DNA of 44,183 nucleotides from JALZAA01 sp046724655 (GTDB taxonomy: Bacteria; Actinomycetota; Acidimicrobiia; IMCC26256; JACDBD01), in assembly GCA_046724655.1 (NCBI GenBank), contig JBKOWY010000104.1, forward strand, positions 1 to 44,183. The letters are read 5' to 3'. The notes below the pieces were generated by a model. It worked only from the letters and a program-made list of their open reading frames with translations, searched no databases and was not told where the DNA came from. Shown here piece after piece: positions 34,482 through 43,799 of this stretch (positions are counted from its first letter, which is position 1; each line of letters opens with the position of its first letter). Position numbers and translations under genes: made by a program.

Positions 34482-35683
34482 GCGTCACCGCGGCTCGCGG
34501 CTTCGAAGCCGGTGGCATCGCGTGTGGGATCAAGTCATCCGGCGCGCCCGATCTTGCGCTCCTCGCGGCGGCCGACCGTCGACCCGTGCCCGCGGCCGGC
34601 GTCTTCACGACGAACCTGGTGAGCGCAGCGCCCGTGCAGATCAGCCGCGAGCATCTCCGGGACGGGCGAGCCGCCGCCGTCGTCCTCAACTCGGGGAACG
34701 CCAACGCCGCCACCGGAGACCAGGGGCGGTCGGACGCCCGCCTGATGTGCGCGCTGACCGCAGAGAGCCTCGACTGTTCGCCTCGAGACGTGCTCGTGTG
34801 CTCGACCGGTCTCATCGGGGTGCCGCTGCCCGTTGCGGCGGTCGAGTCCGGCATCCCGAAGCTCGCGGGCGTGCTCAGCGACAGCGACGGCGCTCGCGCC
34901 GCTGCCGACGCGATCTTGACCACCGACACGGTCCGCAAGGAGGCCGCCGTCCGGGTCGAGCTCGGGGACGGCACCACCGTGGCCGTGGGTGGCATGGCGA
35001 AGGGCGCCGCGATGCTGGCCCCGGCCATGGCAACCATGCTGGCCATCATCACGACGGACGCCGCCGTCGAGCCTCCCGCCCTTCACGAGGCGCTCGAGGA
35101 CGCCGTCGATCGGTCCTTCAACCGGCTGCTGATCGACGGCAGCACCAGCACGAACGACACCGTGCTGCTGCTCGCCGGGGGTGCGGCCGCGAACGTCCCG
35201 ATCGGCTCGACCGGCTCGCGTCGCGGCGACCAGCACGCATTGCGCGACGGCCTCGCGAGCATCTGCGAGGACCTCGCCTTCCAGATGGCCCGCGACGCCG
35301 AAGGCGCGACCAAGCAGGTGCGGGTCGTGGTGCGCGGAGCTCGATCCAGCGACGACGCGCGACGGGCCGCTCGCGCCGTGGCGGCGAGCCAACTCGTGCA
35401 GTGCTCGCTCAACGGCGCCGACCCGTACTGGGGCCGGATCATCTCGGAGCTCGGGGCCAGTGGCGCGCTCATCGATCCGCAGTCGGTCGACATTGCATAC
35501 AGCGGCGTCGTCGTCTGCCGTGACGGCGTCGCCGCCGCCCATGACGACGAGAAGCTCGCGGCGGCGATGGCGCAGCGCGAGGTGGATATCCGTTGCGACC
35601 TCAAGCTCGGAATGGGCGAAGCGCGGGTCCTCACGACCGATCTGAGCCACGCCTACATCGACGAGAACCGGCGCACGTCATGA
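34478..35683 (+). CDS. argJ: Glutamate N-acetyltransferase / amino-acid acetyltransferase (ArgJ)
   Basis: Recycles the acetyl group from N-acetylornithine to glutamate (steps 5 and, in bifunctional forms, 1). It is 401 aa and self-cleaving; the cleavage site and nucleophile Thr186 lie in MLAPAMATMLA, close to the family consensus with KG upstream (GGMAKGAA). ALA-Thr cleavage would give alpha and beta chains of about 185 and 216 residues. NSGNANAATG and IDGSTSTNDT are further signatures. No argA or argE is in the window, consistent with the cyclic pathway. Coupled to argC and argB by four-base overlaps. Confidence 0.97.
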   Translation: MSVTAARGFEAGGIACGIKSSGAPDLALLAAADRRPVPAAGVFTTNLVSAAPVQISREHLRDGRAAAVVLNSGNANAATGDQGRSDARLMCALTAESLDCSPRDVLVCSTGLIGVPLPVAAVESGIPKLAGVLSDSDGARAAADAILTTDTVRKEAAVRVELGDGTTVAVGGMAKGAAMLAPAMATMLAIITTDAAVEPPALHEALEDAVDRSFNRLLIDGSTSTNDTVLLLAGGAAANVPIGSTGSRRGDQHALRDGLASICEDLAFQMARDAEGATKQVRVVVRGARSSDDARRAARAVAASQLVQCSLNGADPYWGRIISELGASGALIDPQSVDIAYSGVVVCRDGVAAAHDDEKLAAAMAQREVDIRCDLKLGMGEARVLTTDLSHAYIDENRRTS

Positions 35684-36555
35684 GCGCACACACGGATCCC
35701 CGGGTGCGCGACGCCGGCGCCAAGGCGACCGTCCTCGCCCAGGCGCTGCCGTACATCCGCGAGTTCGCCGGGAAGACCGTCGTGATCAAGTACGGCGGCC
35801 ACGCGATGGAGGACCCATCGCTCGCCGAACTGTTCGCGCAGGACGTCGTGCTCATGCGGCTCGTCGGGATGAACCCCGTCGTGGTACACGGCGGCGGCCC
35901 CCAGATCAGCGACCTGATGCGGCGCCTGGGCAAGGAACCGGAGTTCGTCGACGGGCTGCGCGTCACGGACGCCGAGACCGTCGACATCGTGCGGATGGCG
36001 CTCGTCGGGAAGGTGAACCGGGAGATCGTCGCGTCGCTGAACCAGCACGGCTCGTCTGCCATCGGGCTGTCCGGCGAGGACGCCGGGCTCATCACGGTCG
36101 GACCCCGCAGCGAGAAGCTCGGATTCGTCGGCGACATCCGCCGCATCGACCCATCGATCCTCGAGCGGCTCATCCGCGAGGAGCTCATCCCGGTCGTGGC
36201 CACGGTGGGTGTCGACGAAGCCGGTCAGGCGTACAACGTCAACGCCGACACCGTGGCGGGCGCGATCGCGGAGGCGGTGCACGCAGAGAAGCTCGTGTAT
36301 CTCACAAACGTCTCCGGGTTGTATGCCGATGTCGACGACGAGGGCTCGCTCATCTCGCGCATCGAGGTCGATCGGCTCGCCGCACTGGTCGACGACGGCC
36401 GTGTGTCCGAAGGCATGATCCCGAAGGTCCGCTCGTGCGTAGAGGCGGTGAAATCCGGTGTCACGCGCGCACACATCCTCGACGGGCGAATCCCGCACGC
36501 GTTGCTCCTGGAGTTCTTCACCCGTGAGGGAATCGGCACGATGGTGTTCCCGTGA
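35680..36555 (+). CDS. argB: Acetylglutamate kinase
   Basis: Phosphorylates N-acetylglutamate, usually the feedback-controlled step. It is 291 aa. The amino-acid kinase fold is marked by VVIKYGGHAM near residue 36, VVHGGGPQIS, GLRVTD, NVNADTVAGAIA and VSEGMIPKVRSCVEAV. The N-terminal extension before the kinase core (about 30 aa with KATVLAQALPYIREF) is the type found in arginine-inhibited hexameric enzymes. The ATG overlaps the argJ stop; the stop overlaps the argD GTG. Confidence 0.97.
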   Translation: MSAHTDPRVRDAGAKATVLAQALPYIREFAGKTVVIKYGGHAMEDPSLAELFAQDVVLMRLVGMNPVVVHGGGPQISDLMRRLGKEPEFVDGLRVTDAETVDIVRMALVGKVNREIVASLNQHGSSAIGLSGEDAGLITVGPRSEKLGFVGDIRRIDPSILERLIREELIPVVATVGVDEAGQAYNVNADTVAGAIAEAVHAEKLVYLTNVSGLYADVDDEGSLISRIEVDRLAALVDDGRVSEGMIPKVRSCVEAVKSGVTRAHILDGRIPHALLLEFFTREGIGTMVFP

Positions 36556-37772
36556 AAGCCGGTCCGACGACACGCCTCGACGAGATCGCTGTGCTCGACT
36601 CCGAGCACGTCATGGGCACGTACGCGCGCGCTCCCGTTGCGTTCGTGCGCGGCGAAGGCACCAGGCTGTGGGACTCCGAAGGCCAGGAGTACCTCGACTT
36701 CCTGTCGGGGCTGGCCGTGACCTCACTCGGTCACGCCCATCCCGCCGTCGCCGACGCCGTCGCCGACCAGGCGCGAACGCTGGGGCACGTGTCGAACCTC
36801 TACTACAACGAGCTCCAGCCGCAGCTGGCGGCCCGACTCGATGCGCTCCTCGGCGGCGGTGGACGCGTGTTCTTCGCCAACTCGGGCGCCGAGGCCAATG
36901 AATGCGCGATCAAGCTCGCCCGGCGCTACGGCCAGGCGCGCGGTGGTCCCGAGCGCTACCACGTGGTGTCGACGTACGGCTCGTTCCACGGCCGTACGCT
37001 CACCACGCTCGCGGCGACGGGCCAGCCGCAGAAACAGGAGACCTTCCAACCCCTTCCCGCCGGCTTCCGCCTGGTGCCCTTCGCCGACGCCGACGCCCTC
37101 GCCGCCGCGCTGGACGAGCGGGTGTGCGCGGTGTTGCTCGAGCCCATCCAGGGTGAGGGGGGCGTCAACCCCGCGCCGCCCGGCTATCTCGAGGCGGTTC
37201 GGAGCTGGTGCGACGAGCGCGAGGCGCTGCTGATGATCGACGAGATCCAGACCGGGCTCGGGCGGACGGGTCGCTGGTTCGGCTATCAGCACGCGGCGGT
37301 GCAGCCCGACGTCGTCACGATCGCCAAGGCGCTCGGCAACGGCGTGCCGATCGGCGCGTGTTGGGCTCGCGCCGATGTTGCCGCCGCGTTTCGTCCCGGC
37401 GACCACGCGACGACCTTCGGTGGACAGCCGCTCGCCGCCCGCGCCGCGTTGGCCGTGCTCGACGTGATGGAAGTCGAGGACGTGCCCGCCCGTGTCGCCC
37501 GGGCGGGGGAGCAGCTGAAGGATTTGCTGCTCGCGTTGCCTGCCGTGATCGACGTGCGCGGGAGCGGCCTGCTGCTGGCCGCCGAGCTTGCCCCCGGCAT
37601 CGATGCGGCGGCGGTGGTCCGGGCGTGCCTGGAGCGGGGCCTGATCGTGAACGCAGTGACGCCGACCGCGGTGCGCTTGGCACCATCGCTGCTGGTGAGT
37701 GAGGAAGAGATCGGCGAAGCGGTCGGGATTCTCTCAATCGTGTTGAGCGACTTGTCGGAGCGAGCGCCATGA
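36552..37772 (+). CDS. argD: Acetylornithine aminotransferase
   Basis: PLP-dependent class III aminotransferase, 406 aa. GLAVTSLGHAHPAV and FANSGAEANECAIKLAR come early; STYGSFHGRT follows; the PLP-binding Asp lies in MIDEIQTGLGRTG and the Schiff-base Lys259 in TIAKALGNGVPIGA. The GTG start and ATGA end overlap both neighbours. It may also act on succinyldiaminopimelate, as some relatives do, but position indicates arginine synthesis. Confidence 0.97.
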   Translation: MKAGPTTRLDEIAVLDSEHVMGTYARAPVAFVRGEGTRLWDSEGQEYLDFLSGLAVTSLGHAHPAVADAVADQARTLGHVSNLYYNELQPQLAARLDALLGGGGRVFFANSGAEANECAIKLARRYGQARGGPERYHVVSTYGSFHGRTLTTLAATGQPQKQETFQPLPAGFRLVPFADADALAAALDERVCAVLLEPIQGEGGVNPAPPGYLEAVRSWCDEREALLMIDEIQTGLGRTGRWFGYQHAAVQPDVVTIAKALGNGVPIGACWARADVAAAFRPGDHATTFGGQPLAARAALAVLDVMEVEDVPARVARAGEQLKDLLLALPAVIDVRGSGLLLAAELAPGIDAAAVVRACLERGLIVNAVTPTAVRLAPSLLVSEEEIGEAVGILSIVLSDLSERAP

Positions 37773-38683
37773 CCGGTGATTTCCTCGAGGTCGACGCGCT
37801 CACTCCCGACCGGCTCGCCGCGCTGCTGGACCGCGCCATCGCATGGAAAGAGGATCCGGACGCGATCCCGGCGACGCTCGCGGGGCAGGGCGTGGCGCTC
37901 TTGTTCGAGAAGCCGTCCGCCCGGACCCGCAGCTCGACCGAGATGGCGGTCGTCGGGCTGGGTGGTCACCCGATCTACATCCGGCCTGAAGAAGTCGCGC
38001 TCGGCGTGCGCGAGACCGTCGAGGACGTCGCCCGCACACTGGCCGGGTACTGCAGGATCCTGGCCGCGCGTGTCTACGACCACGCGACCCTCGAGGCAAT
38101 GGCTGCCGCCGTCGACATTCCCGTCGTGAACCTGCTCTCGGACCGCGCCCACCCGTGCCAGGCGCTGGCCGACGTGCTCACGTTGCGGGAGCGCCTGGGG
38201 TCGCTCGACGGGCGACGGATCGTGTTCGTGGGCGACGGCAACAACGTCGCCGCGTCACTTGCATTCGCGTCGGCGCTGTGCGGGATCGAGCTCACGGCCG
38301 CGTCACCCCCCGGCTACGAGCTCGACGACGACGTCGTCGATCGGGCCCGCAATCTCGGCGGCGTCGTCGAGATCGTGAACGAGCCGTACGAGGCCGTGAA
38401 GGGCGCGGACGCGATCTACACCGACGTGTGGACGTCGATGGGCCAGGAGGACGAGGCGGCGGCACGCCGCGCCGCCTTCGCCGGCTACCAGGTGGACGGC
38501 CAGCTGATGGAGGCGGCAGGCGACCAGGCGGTCTTCCTGCACTGCCTGCCGGCCCATCGCGGCGAAGAGGTCACCGCCGAGGTCATCGACGGACCCGCGT
38601 CACTCGTCTGGCAACAGGCGTCCAACCGCATGCACGCCGTCCGAGCGCTGCTGGCGGGGCTCACGATCGGCGGAGCGCCCTGA
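37769..38683 (+). CDS. argF: Ornithine carbamoyltransferase
   Basis: Ornithine + carbamoyl phosphate to citrulline, 304 aa. The carbamoyl-phosphate loop is SARTR at 50-54 (KPSARTRSS, the OTC version of STRTR). HPCQALADV lies near residue 130, FVGDGNNVA mid-protein, and the ornithine-loop HCLPAHRGEEV near residue 257. It shares CarAB-made carbamoyl phosphate with PyrB. The TGATG junction with argR indicates tight coupling. Confidence 0.97.
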   Translation: MTGDFLEVDALTPDRLAALLDRAIAWKEDPDAIPATLAGQGVALLFEKPSARTRSSTEMAVVGLGGHPIYIRPEEVALGVRETVEDVARTLAGYCRILAARVYDHATLEAMAAAVDIPVVNLLSDRAHPCQALADVLTLRERLGSLDGRRIVFVGDGNNVAASLAFASALCGIELTAASPPGYELDDDVVDRARNLGGVVEIVNEPYEAVKGADAIYTDVWTSMGQEDEAAARRAAFAGYQVDGQLMEAAGDQAVFLHCLPAHRGEEVTAEVIDGPASLVWQQASNRMHAVRALLAGLTIGGAP

Positions 38684-39153
38684 TGGCAACCCTCGGCAAG
38701 CCCCAGCGGCAACACCGGATCTGCCGCCTGCTCGAGGAGCAGGCGGTGTCGAGCCAGGCACAACTGGTCGAGTTGCTGGCGGCGGACGGGATCGTCGCCA
38801 CCCAAGCGACGGTGAGTCGTGATCTGGAGGACCTCGGCGCCGTGAAGGTCCGTATCCCGGGCGGCACGATGGCGTACGCGATCCCCGAGCACGCCAAAGA
38901 GGCGAGCGCGCCCGACGACCACCTGCGCCGTGTGATGGGGGAGTTCGTGGTCGAGGTGTCGCACAGCGGAAGCCTCGTCGTGCTCCGAACCCCGCCCGGG
39001 TCGGCACACGTCATCGCGTCGGCGGTCGACCGTTCCGGGTTCCGGGACGTGCTCGGCACCGTCGCCGGTGACGACACGCTGCTCGTCATCTGCGCCGAGG
39101 GCGCTGACAGCACCAAGGTCGCCGATCAGCTCGCCGCTCTGGCGGGACTGTGA
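38683..39153 (+). CDS. argR: Arginine repressor
   Basis: Hexameric arginine-sensing DNA-binding protein, 156 aa. The N-terminal winged helix (about 1-75) has QRQHRICRLLEEQ and the recognition helix TQATVSRDLEDLGAVKV. The C-terminal arginine-binding/oligomerisation domain has the GTVAGDDTLLVIC motif with the Asp pair that contacts arginine. Its location inside the operon it probably controls suggests autoregulation through the site before argC. ATG 38683 shares a base with the argF stop, and the stop overlaps the upstream GTG in the argG frame. Confidence 0.97.
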   Translation: MATLGKPQRQHRICRLLEEQAVSSQAQLVELLAADGIVATQATVSRDLEDLGAVKVRIPGGTMAYAIPEHAKEASAPDDHLRRVMGEFVVEVSHSGSLVVLRTPPGSAHVIASAVDRSGFRDVLGTVAGDDTLLVICAEGADSTKVADQLAALAGL

Positions 39154-39167
39154 GAGGGGACCGGCCG

Positions 39168-40376
39168 ATGGCGAAGCGGGTCGTGCTCGCGTACTCCGGC
39201 GGTCTCGACACCTCCGTCGCGGTCAAGTGGATCGGCGAGGAGTGGGGCGCGGAGGTGATCGCGCTCGCGGTCGACGTCGGCCAGGGCGCCGACGACGACT
39301 GGGAGACGATTCGTCAGCGCGCGCTCGCCGCCGGCGCCGTCGAGGCCATCGTCGTCGACGGGCGCGCCGAGTTCGCCGAGGGCTTCGTCACGCCCGCGCT
39401 GCGCGCCAACGCCCTCTACGAGGGGAAGTACCCGCTGGTCTCGGCGCTGTCACGCCCGCTCATCGTGCGCCACCTCGTGCGTGCTGCCCGTGAGCACGGC
39501 GCGGACGCCGTCGCTCACGGTTGCACCGGCAAGGGCAACGACCAGGTTCGCTTCGAGGTGTCCGCTCGTGCCCTCGCGCCCGATCTCGAAGTGCTCGCGC
39601 CGGTGCGGGTATGGGGTTTCAGCCGCGAGGATTCGATCGAGTACGCGGCGGAGCACGACATTCCGATTCGCGTTCGCAAGGACAGCCCGTACTCGGTCGA
39701 CGAGAACCTGTGGGGGCGCACGATCGAGTGCGGGATCCTCGAGGATCCGTGGGTCGAGCCTCCCGAAGAGGTCTACGCGCTGACGGCGACGGCCGCTCGC
39801 GCTGCCGAGGAGCCGCGCGAGGTGGTGCTCGGCTTCGAGCGGGGTGTGCCCGTGTCCCTCGACGGCACGGCGATGCCGCTGCACGAGCTCGTCCCGGCCG
39901 TGAGCGCCGCAGTCGGGGCGTACGGCTTCGGCCGGATCGACATGGTCGAGAACCGCCGGGTGGGCATCAAGAGCCGGGAGATCTACGAGTGCCCGGGATC
40001 GCTCGCGTTGATCCTGGCCCACGCCGACCTCGAGTCCATCACGCTCGAGCGTGACCTCATGCGCGAGAAGGCCCGCCTCGAGCCCCGGTATGCAGAGCTC
40101 GTCTACGACGGGTTGTGGTACTCGCCGCTCCTTCGCGCCTTCGATGCGTTCGTCGACGCGTCACAGGCGCCCGTGACGGGCGAGGTGCGGCTGCGGCTCG
40201 AGCCCGGCCGTTGCTTCGTCGCCGGTCGCCGCTCCTACCGAGGCCTGTACGACTACGACCTCGCGACCTACGCCGCCGACGACGCGTTCCGCCACGAGGA
40301 CGCCGCCGGCTTCGTGCGCCTCTGGGGGCTGGGCCTCGAGACTGCGGCCCGGAAGCAGGGAACGCCCGAGGAATGA
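39168..40376 (+). CDS. argG: Argininosuccinate synthase
   Basis: Citrulline + aspartate + ATP to argininosuccinate. It is about 402 aa. The ATP-pyrophosphatase P-loop AYSGGLDTS is at residues 8-16; HGCTGKGNDQVRFE and SPYSVDENLWGR are further signatures. The frame opens at GTG 39150, but ATG 39168 is preferred: it follows the strong ribosome site GAGAGGGGA (39152-39160) and gives the standard AKRVVLAYSGG N-terminus. The stop overlaps argH (ATGA). Confidence 0.97.
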   Translation: MAKRVVLAYSGGLDTSVAVKWIGEEWGAEVIALAVDVGQGADDDWETIRQRALAAGAVEAIVVDGRAEFAEGFVTPALRANALYEGKYPLVSALSRPLIVRHLVRAAREHGADAVAHGCTGKGNDQVRFEVSARALAPDLEVLAPVRVWGFSREDSIEYAAEHDIPIRVRKDSPYSVDENLWGRTIECGILEDPWVEPPEEVYALTATAARAAEEPREVVLGFERGVPVSLDGTAMPLHELVPAVSAAVGAYGFGRIDMVENRRVGIKSREIYECPGSLALILAHADLESITLERDLMREKARLEPRYAELVYDGLWYSPLLRAFDAFVDASQAPVTGEVRLRLEPGRCFVAGRRSYRGLYDYDLATYAADDAFRHEDAAGFVRLWGLGLETAARKQGTPEE

Positions 40377-41773
40377 CCGAGCGTGATGCCCGGCCGCTCT
40401 GGCACGGGCGCTTCGACGAAGGCCCGGCCGACGAGCTGCTCGCGTTCACGAGCAGCCTTTCGTTCGACCGCCGCCTCGCCGGCGACGACATCGCCGGCTC
40501 GCGCGCGCACGTCGCCATGCTGGCCCGCGCCGGCCTCGTCACCGAAACCGATGCAGCCGCCATCTCCACCGCGCTCGATGCGGTCGAGAAGGAGCTCGCC
40601 GAAGGGAGCTTCGAGTTCGCGCCCGGCGACGAGGACATCCACACCGCCATCGAGCGACGCGTGACCGAGATCGCCGGTGAGGCCGGCGCCAAGCTCCACA
40701 CCGGTCGCAGCCGCAACGACCAGGTCGCGCTCGACCTGCGGTTGTTTCTGCGGCGTCAGGGCCGGGCGGTCGCCCGCGCCGTGCACGCGCTGCAGGAGGT
40801 GCTCGTACGCCGCGCAGTGGACGCCGGTGACACGTACCTGCCGGGCTACACGCACCTCCAGCGGGCCCAACCCGTGCTGCTCGCCCACCACCTGCTGGCG
40901 CACTTCTGGGCGTTCGCACGCGACGTCGACCGCTGGCGCGACATGCTCGACCGCTCGGACGTGTCGCCGCTCGGCGCCGGCGCGCTCGCCGGGTCGAGCT
41001 TGCCCCTCGACCCGGATGCGGTGGCGGCCGAGCTCCGCTTCTCCCGCCGGTTCGAGAACTCCCTGGACGCCGTGTCCGATCGCGACTTCGTGGCCGAGGC
41101 GGTGTTCGTCGCCGCGCTCACGCAGGTGCACCTGTCCCGTCTCGGCGAGGAGATGGTGCTGTGGGCGAGCGAGGAGTTTGGCTTCCTCCGGCTCGCCGAC
41201 GCCTACAGCACCGGTTCGTCGATGTTGCCCCAGAAGAAGAACCCCGACATCGCGGAGCTCGCGCGTGGGGGCGCGGGCAAAGTGATCGGCGACCTCACGG
41301 GCCTCCTTGCCACACTCAAGGGCCTTCCGCTCTCGTACAACCGCGACCTGCAGGGCGACAAGGAACCGTTGTTCGACGCGCTCGATACCTGCCTCGGAGC
41401 GCTCACGGCCATGGCCGGCCTCCTCGACAGCGCCGAGTTCGTAGCCGAACGGATGCAGGCAGCCGCGGACGATGCCAGCTCGGCCGCGACCGATCTCGCC
41501 GAGCTTCTCGTGCGGCAAGGCGTCCCCTTCCGCGAGGCGCACCGGGCAGTGGGCGCGCTCGTCCGGGAGGCGGGGGAGCGCGGCATCGCCCTCGAAGAGC
41601 TCGTCATGACCGATCCGCGGCTCGGCTCGGTCGCGCGCGCGGTGCTCGCGCCGGGCGAGGCTGTGCGACGACGGACGACGCCGGGGGGCGCGGGACCCGA
41701 ACCGGTACGCCAACAGCTTGCAGTGACCCGCGCCCGGCTCGACGAACAGCGCGCTTGGCTCGAAGCGGCGTGA
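40373..41773 (+). CDS. argH: Argininosuccinate lyase
   Basis: Last step of arginine synthesis, releasing fumarate. It is 466 aa of the fumarase/aspartase superfamily. LWHGRFDEGP at the N-terminus; DEDIHTAIE; HTGRSRNDQVALDLRL; PGYTHLQRAQP; and the signature loop GSSMLPQKKNPD at about residues 281-292 with the catalytic Ser. It is the terminal arg gene. The stop overlaps the glycosylase start (GTGA), so that gene is read on the same message. Confidence 0.97.
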   Translation: MTERDARPLWHGRFDEGPADELLAFTSSLSFDRRLAGDDIAGSRAHVAMLARAGLVTETDAAAISTALDAVEKELAEGSFEFAPGDEDIHTAIERRVTEIAGEAGAKLHTGRSRNDQVALDLRLFLRRQGRAVARAVHALQEVLVRRAVDAGDTYLPGYTHLQRAQPVLLAHHLLAHFWAFARDVDRWRDMLDRSDVSPLGAGALAGSSLPLDPDAVAAELRFSRRFENSLDAVSDRDFVAEAVFVAALTQVHLSRLGEEMVLWASEEFGFLRLADAYSTGSSMLPQKKNPDIAELARGGAGKVIGDLTGLLATLKGLPLSYNRDLQGDKEPLFDALDTCLGALTAMAGLLDSAEFVAERMQAAADDASSAATDLAELLVRQGVPFREAHRAVGALVREAGERGIALEELVMTDPRLGSVARAVLAPGEAVRRRTTPGGAGPEPVRQQLAVTRARLDEQRAWLEAA

Positions 41774-42399
41774 CGCCTTCGACACGCCGGGGTCAGGTCC
41801 TGCCTCGCTCCTTTTTCGCGCGTGACTCCCGAGAGCTCGCGCCGGACCTGCTGGGCAAGCTGCTGGTCCACGACGATCCCCAGTTCGGGCGCGTTGCGGC
41901 ACGGTTGGTCGAGGTCGAGGCGTACGCCGGAGAAGAGGACCCCGGCAGCCACGGCTTTCGCGGTGAGACCCCGCGCAACCGCGTGATGTTCGGACCGCCG
42001 GGCTACCTGTACGTCTACTTCACCTATGGGATGCACTGGTGTGCGAACGTCGTCTGCGGGGAGACGGGCTCGGCGAGTGCGGTGCTGCTCCGAGCGGGCG
42101 CGCCGGTCGAAGGCATCGACGTCATGCGGCTGCGCCGCCTCGTCATCAGTCGCGACCGCGATCTGTGCTCCGGCCCCGCTCGCCTGACCCAAGCGCTCGG
42201 CATCACCGGCGCGGACAACGGCACCGACCTCGTGCGCGGGTCACTTCGCCTGCTGGACGATGGCACCGCACCGCCGCGGCGGCCCGGGCGATCAACTCGC
42301 GTGGGCTTGAACCCCGGTCGCGGCGACGGCTACCGCTGGCGTTGGTTCGTGCGCGACGAACCGAATGTGAGCCGCGGACGCCCTTCGGGCGGGCAGTAG
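41770..42399 (+). CDS. 3-methyladenine DNA glycosylase (AAG/MPG family)
   Basis: Base-excision repair glycosylase removing alkylated purines, 209 aa. LPRSFFARDSRELAPDLLGKLLV opens the protein; the catalytic Glu is in RLVEVEAYAGEEDPGSHGFRGETPRN; FGPPGYLYVYFTYGMHWCANVV forms the intercalating region; LCSGPARLTQALGI and RVGLNPGRG follow. A DNA repair enzyme translationally coupled to argH is a position I believe is common in actinobacteria. GTG 41770 is the overlap start. tyrS begins 11 bases after the stop. Confidence 0.95.
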   Translation: MTPSTRRGQVLPRSFFARDSRELAPDLLGKLLVHDDPQFGRVAARLVEVEAYAGEEDPGSHGFRGETPRNRVMFGPPGYLYVYFTYGMHWCANVVCGETGSASAVLLRAGAPVEGIDVMRLRRLVISRDRDLCSGPARLTQALGITGADNGTDLVRGSLRLLDDGTAPPRRPGRSTRVGLNPGRGDGYRWRWFVRDEPNVSRGRPSGGQ

Positions 42400-42410
42400 C
42401 GTTCGAACCC

Positions 42411-43649
42411 ATGGCCGGTACCGACGTCGACGAGCAGTTGCGCGTACTGCGCGCCGGCACCGTCGACTGCATCACCGAGGAGCAGCTGCGCGAGAAGCTC
42501 GCGACGGGCCGGCCGCTGCGTGTGAAGCTCGGGCTCGACCCCACCGCGTCGGACATTCATCTCGGTTCGGCGGTGGTGCTGCGCAAGCTCCGCCAGTTCC
42601 AAGACCTGGGGCACGTCGCAGTGTTGATCATCGGCGACTTCACTGCTCGGGTCGGCGACCCCAGCGGGCGGTCCACCGTGCGGCCCCCGCTCCGTACCGA
42701 AGAGATCGAGGCGCACGCCACGACCTACGTCGAGCAGGCAACGCGGATCCTGATTCCGGACGCCGATCGTCTCGAGATCCGGCACAACTCCGAATGGCTT
42801 GCCGGCATGGACATGGCCGACGCATTGCGACTCACGTCCCGCGTGACCGTCGCCCGCCTCCTCGAGCGCAACGACTTCGCCGCCCGGTACCAAGCCGGCG
42901 CGCCGATCTCGCTGATGGAGCTGCTGTATCCGCTGCTGCAGGGCTGGGACTCGGTGATGGTCGAGGCCGACGTCGAGCTAGGCGGGACCGACCAGCTCTT
43001 CAACAACCTCATGGGCCGCCACTTGCAGGAGCAGGTGGACCAGGCGCCGCAGGTCGTGCTCACGACGCCGCTGCTCGAGGGCATCGGTGGCGGCGAGAAG
43101 ATGTCGAAGTCCCTCGGCAATTACGTGGGCATCACCGAGCCGCCCGAGGAGCAGTTCGGCAAGCTCATGCGCATCCCCGACGGGCTCATGCGCCCGTACT
43201 TCGAGCTCACGACGGGCTGGGACCCTGACCGCGTCTCCGAGGTGCTCGCCGAGCTGGGGAATGCAGAAGCCGCCGACCGGGCCCGGCTCAAGCGGCTGCT
43301 GGCCGGGGCCGTCGTCGACCTGTACCACGGCGAAGGGGCGGGCGCCCGGGCCGAGGCCGAGTTCGACCGCGTGTTCAAGGACCACGCCGCCCCCAGCGAC
43401 GTCGAGGAGCTGGTGGTCCCGTCCGAGGCGCTGCGGGACGGTCGCATCGAGGTCGCCAGGCTGCTCGCCCTGGGCGAGCTCGTGGCCTCGAACCGGGAGG
43501 GCCGCCGCAAGATCGAGGAGGGCGGCGTTTACCTGGACGACGAGCGGGTCACTGATGCCTCCCTGGCCCTGACGCCGGGGGAACTGGACGGCCGCCTACT
43601 GCGGTTGGGGCGGCGGCGGCGGGGATGGCGCCGGATCCGAGCCGGGTGA
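42411..43649 (+). CDS. tyrS: Tyrosine-tRNA ligase
   Basis: Class I synthetase, 412 aa. The HIGH-equivalent HLGS is at about 50-53 (DPTASDIHLGSAVVL); the KMSKS loop is intact at about 230-234 (GEKMSKSLGNYVG). The C-terminal S4 RNA-binding domain (about 350-412) contains SNREGRRKIEEGGVYLDDERV. ATG 42411 has no ribosome site; TAGCGT overlapping the preceding stop ends eight bases upstream, so it could be leaderless, or reinitiated from the glycosylase gene. It is the last protein gene before the rRNA operon. Confidence 0.97.
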   Translation: MAGTDVDEQLRVLRAGTVDCITEEQLREKLATGRPLRVKLGLDPTASDIHLGSAVVLRKLRQFQDLGHVAVLIIGDFTARVGDPSGRSTVRPPLRTEEIEAHATTYVEQATRILIPDADRLEIRHNSEWLAGMDMADALRLTSRVTVARLLERNDFAARYQAGAPISLMELLYPLLQGWDSVMVEADVELGGTDQLFNNLMGRHLQEQVDQAPQVVLTTPLLEGIGGGEKMSKSLGNYVGITEPPEEQFGKLMRIPDGLMRPYFELTTGWDPDRVSEVLAELGNAEAADRARLKRLLAGAVVDLYHGEGAGARAEAEFDRVFKDHAAPSDVEELVVPSEALRDGRIEVARLLALGELVASNREGRRKIEEGGVYLDDERVTDASLALTPGELDGRLLRLGRRRRGWRRIRAG

Positions 43650-43696
43650 GCAAGAAAATGGCGCCCGGTCGGGAACGCGCGGGGCCTCAGAACCGT

Positions 43697-43725
43697 TTGA
43701 CAGTAAGCGCTTCGACCCATACGCT
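43697..43725 (+). promoter_or_regulatory. rRNA operon promoter P1
   Basis: Perfect -35 TTGACA (43697-43702), 17-bp spacer, -10 TACGCT (43720-43725). It lies 48 bases past tyrS and ~350 bp before 16S. Near-consensus elements and an AT-richer flank are typical of rRNA promoters. Confidence 0.75.
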
Positions 43726-43768
43726 AATGGGTCCGCTCGCCGGAGGGTTCTCCTTCCGGCTCGAGCGG

Positions 43769-43796
43769 TTGACACGGACGCTCTGTGCCGTACCAG
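43769..43796 (+). promoter_or_regulatory. rRNA operon promoter P2
   Basis: Perfect -35 TTGACA (43769-43774), 16-bp spacer, -10-like TACCAG (43791-43796). The -10 is poorer than that of P1. Tandem promoters are usual for rRNA operons. Confidence 0.55.
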
Positions 43797-43799
43797 ACG

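Noticed and set aside
41161..41769. Extension of the glycosylase frame upstream into argH
   Set aside because: It is an out-of-frame shadow of argH. The glycosylase family starts at the GTG overlapping the argH stop.
43624..43668. Repeated ATGGCGCC after tyrS as a possible terminator
   Set aside because: It is a direct repeat of a short palindrome with no stable extended stem and no T-run.
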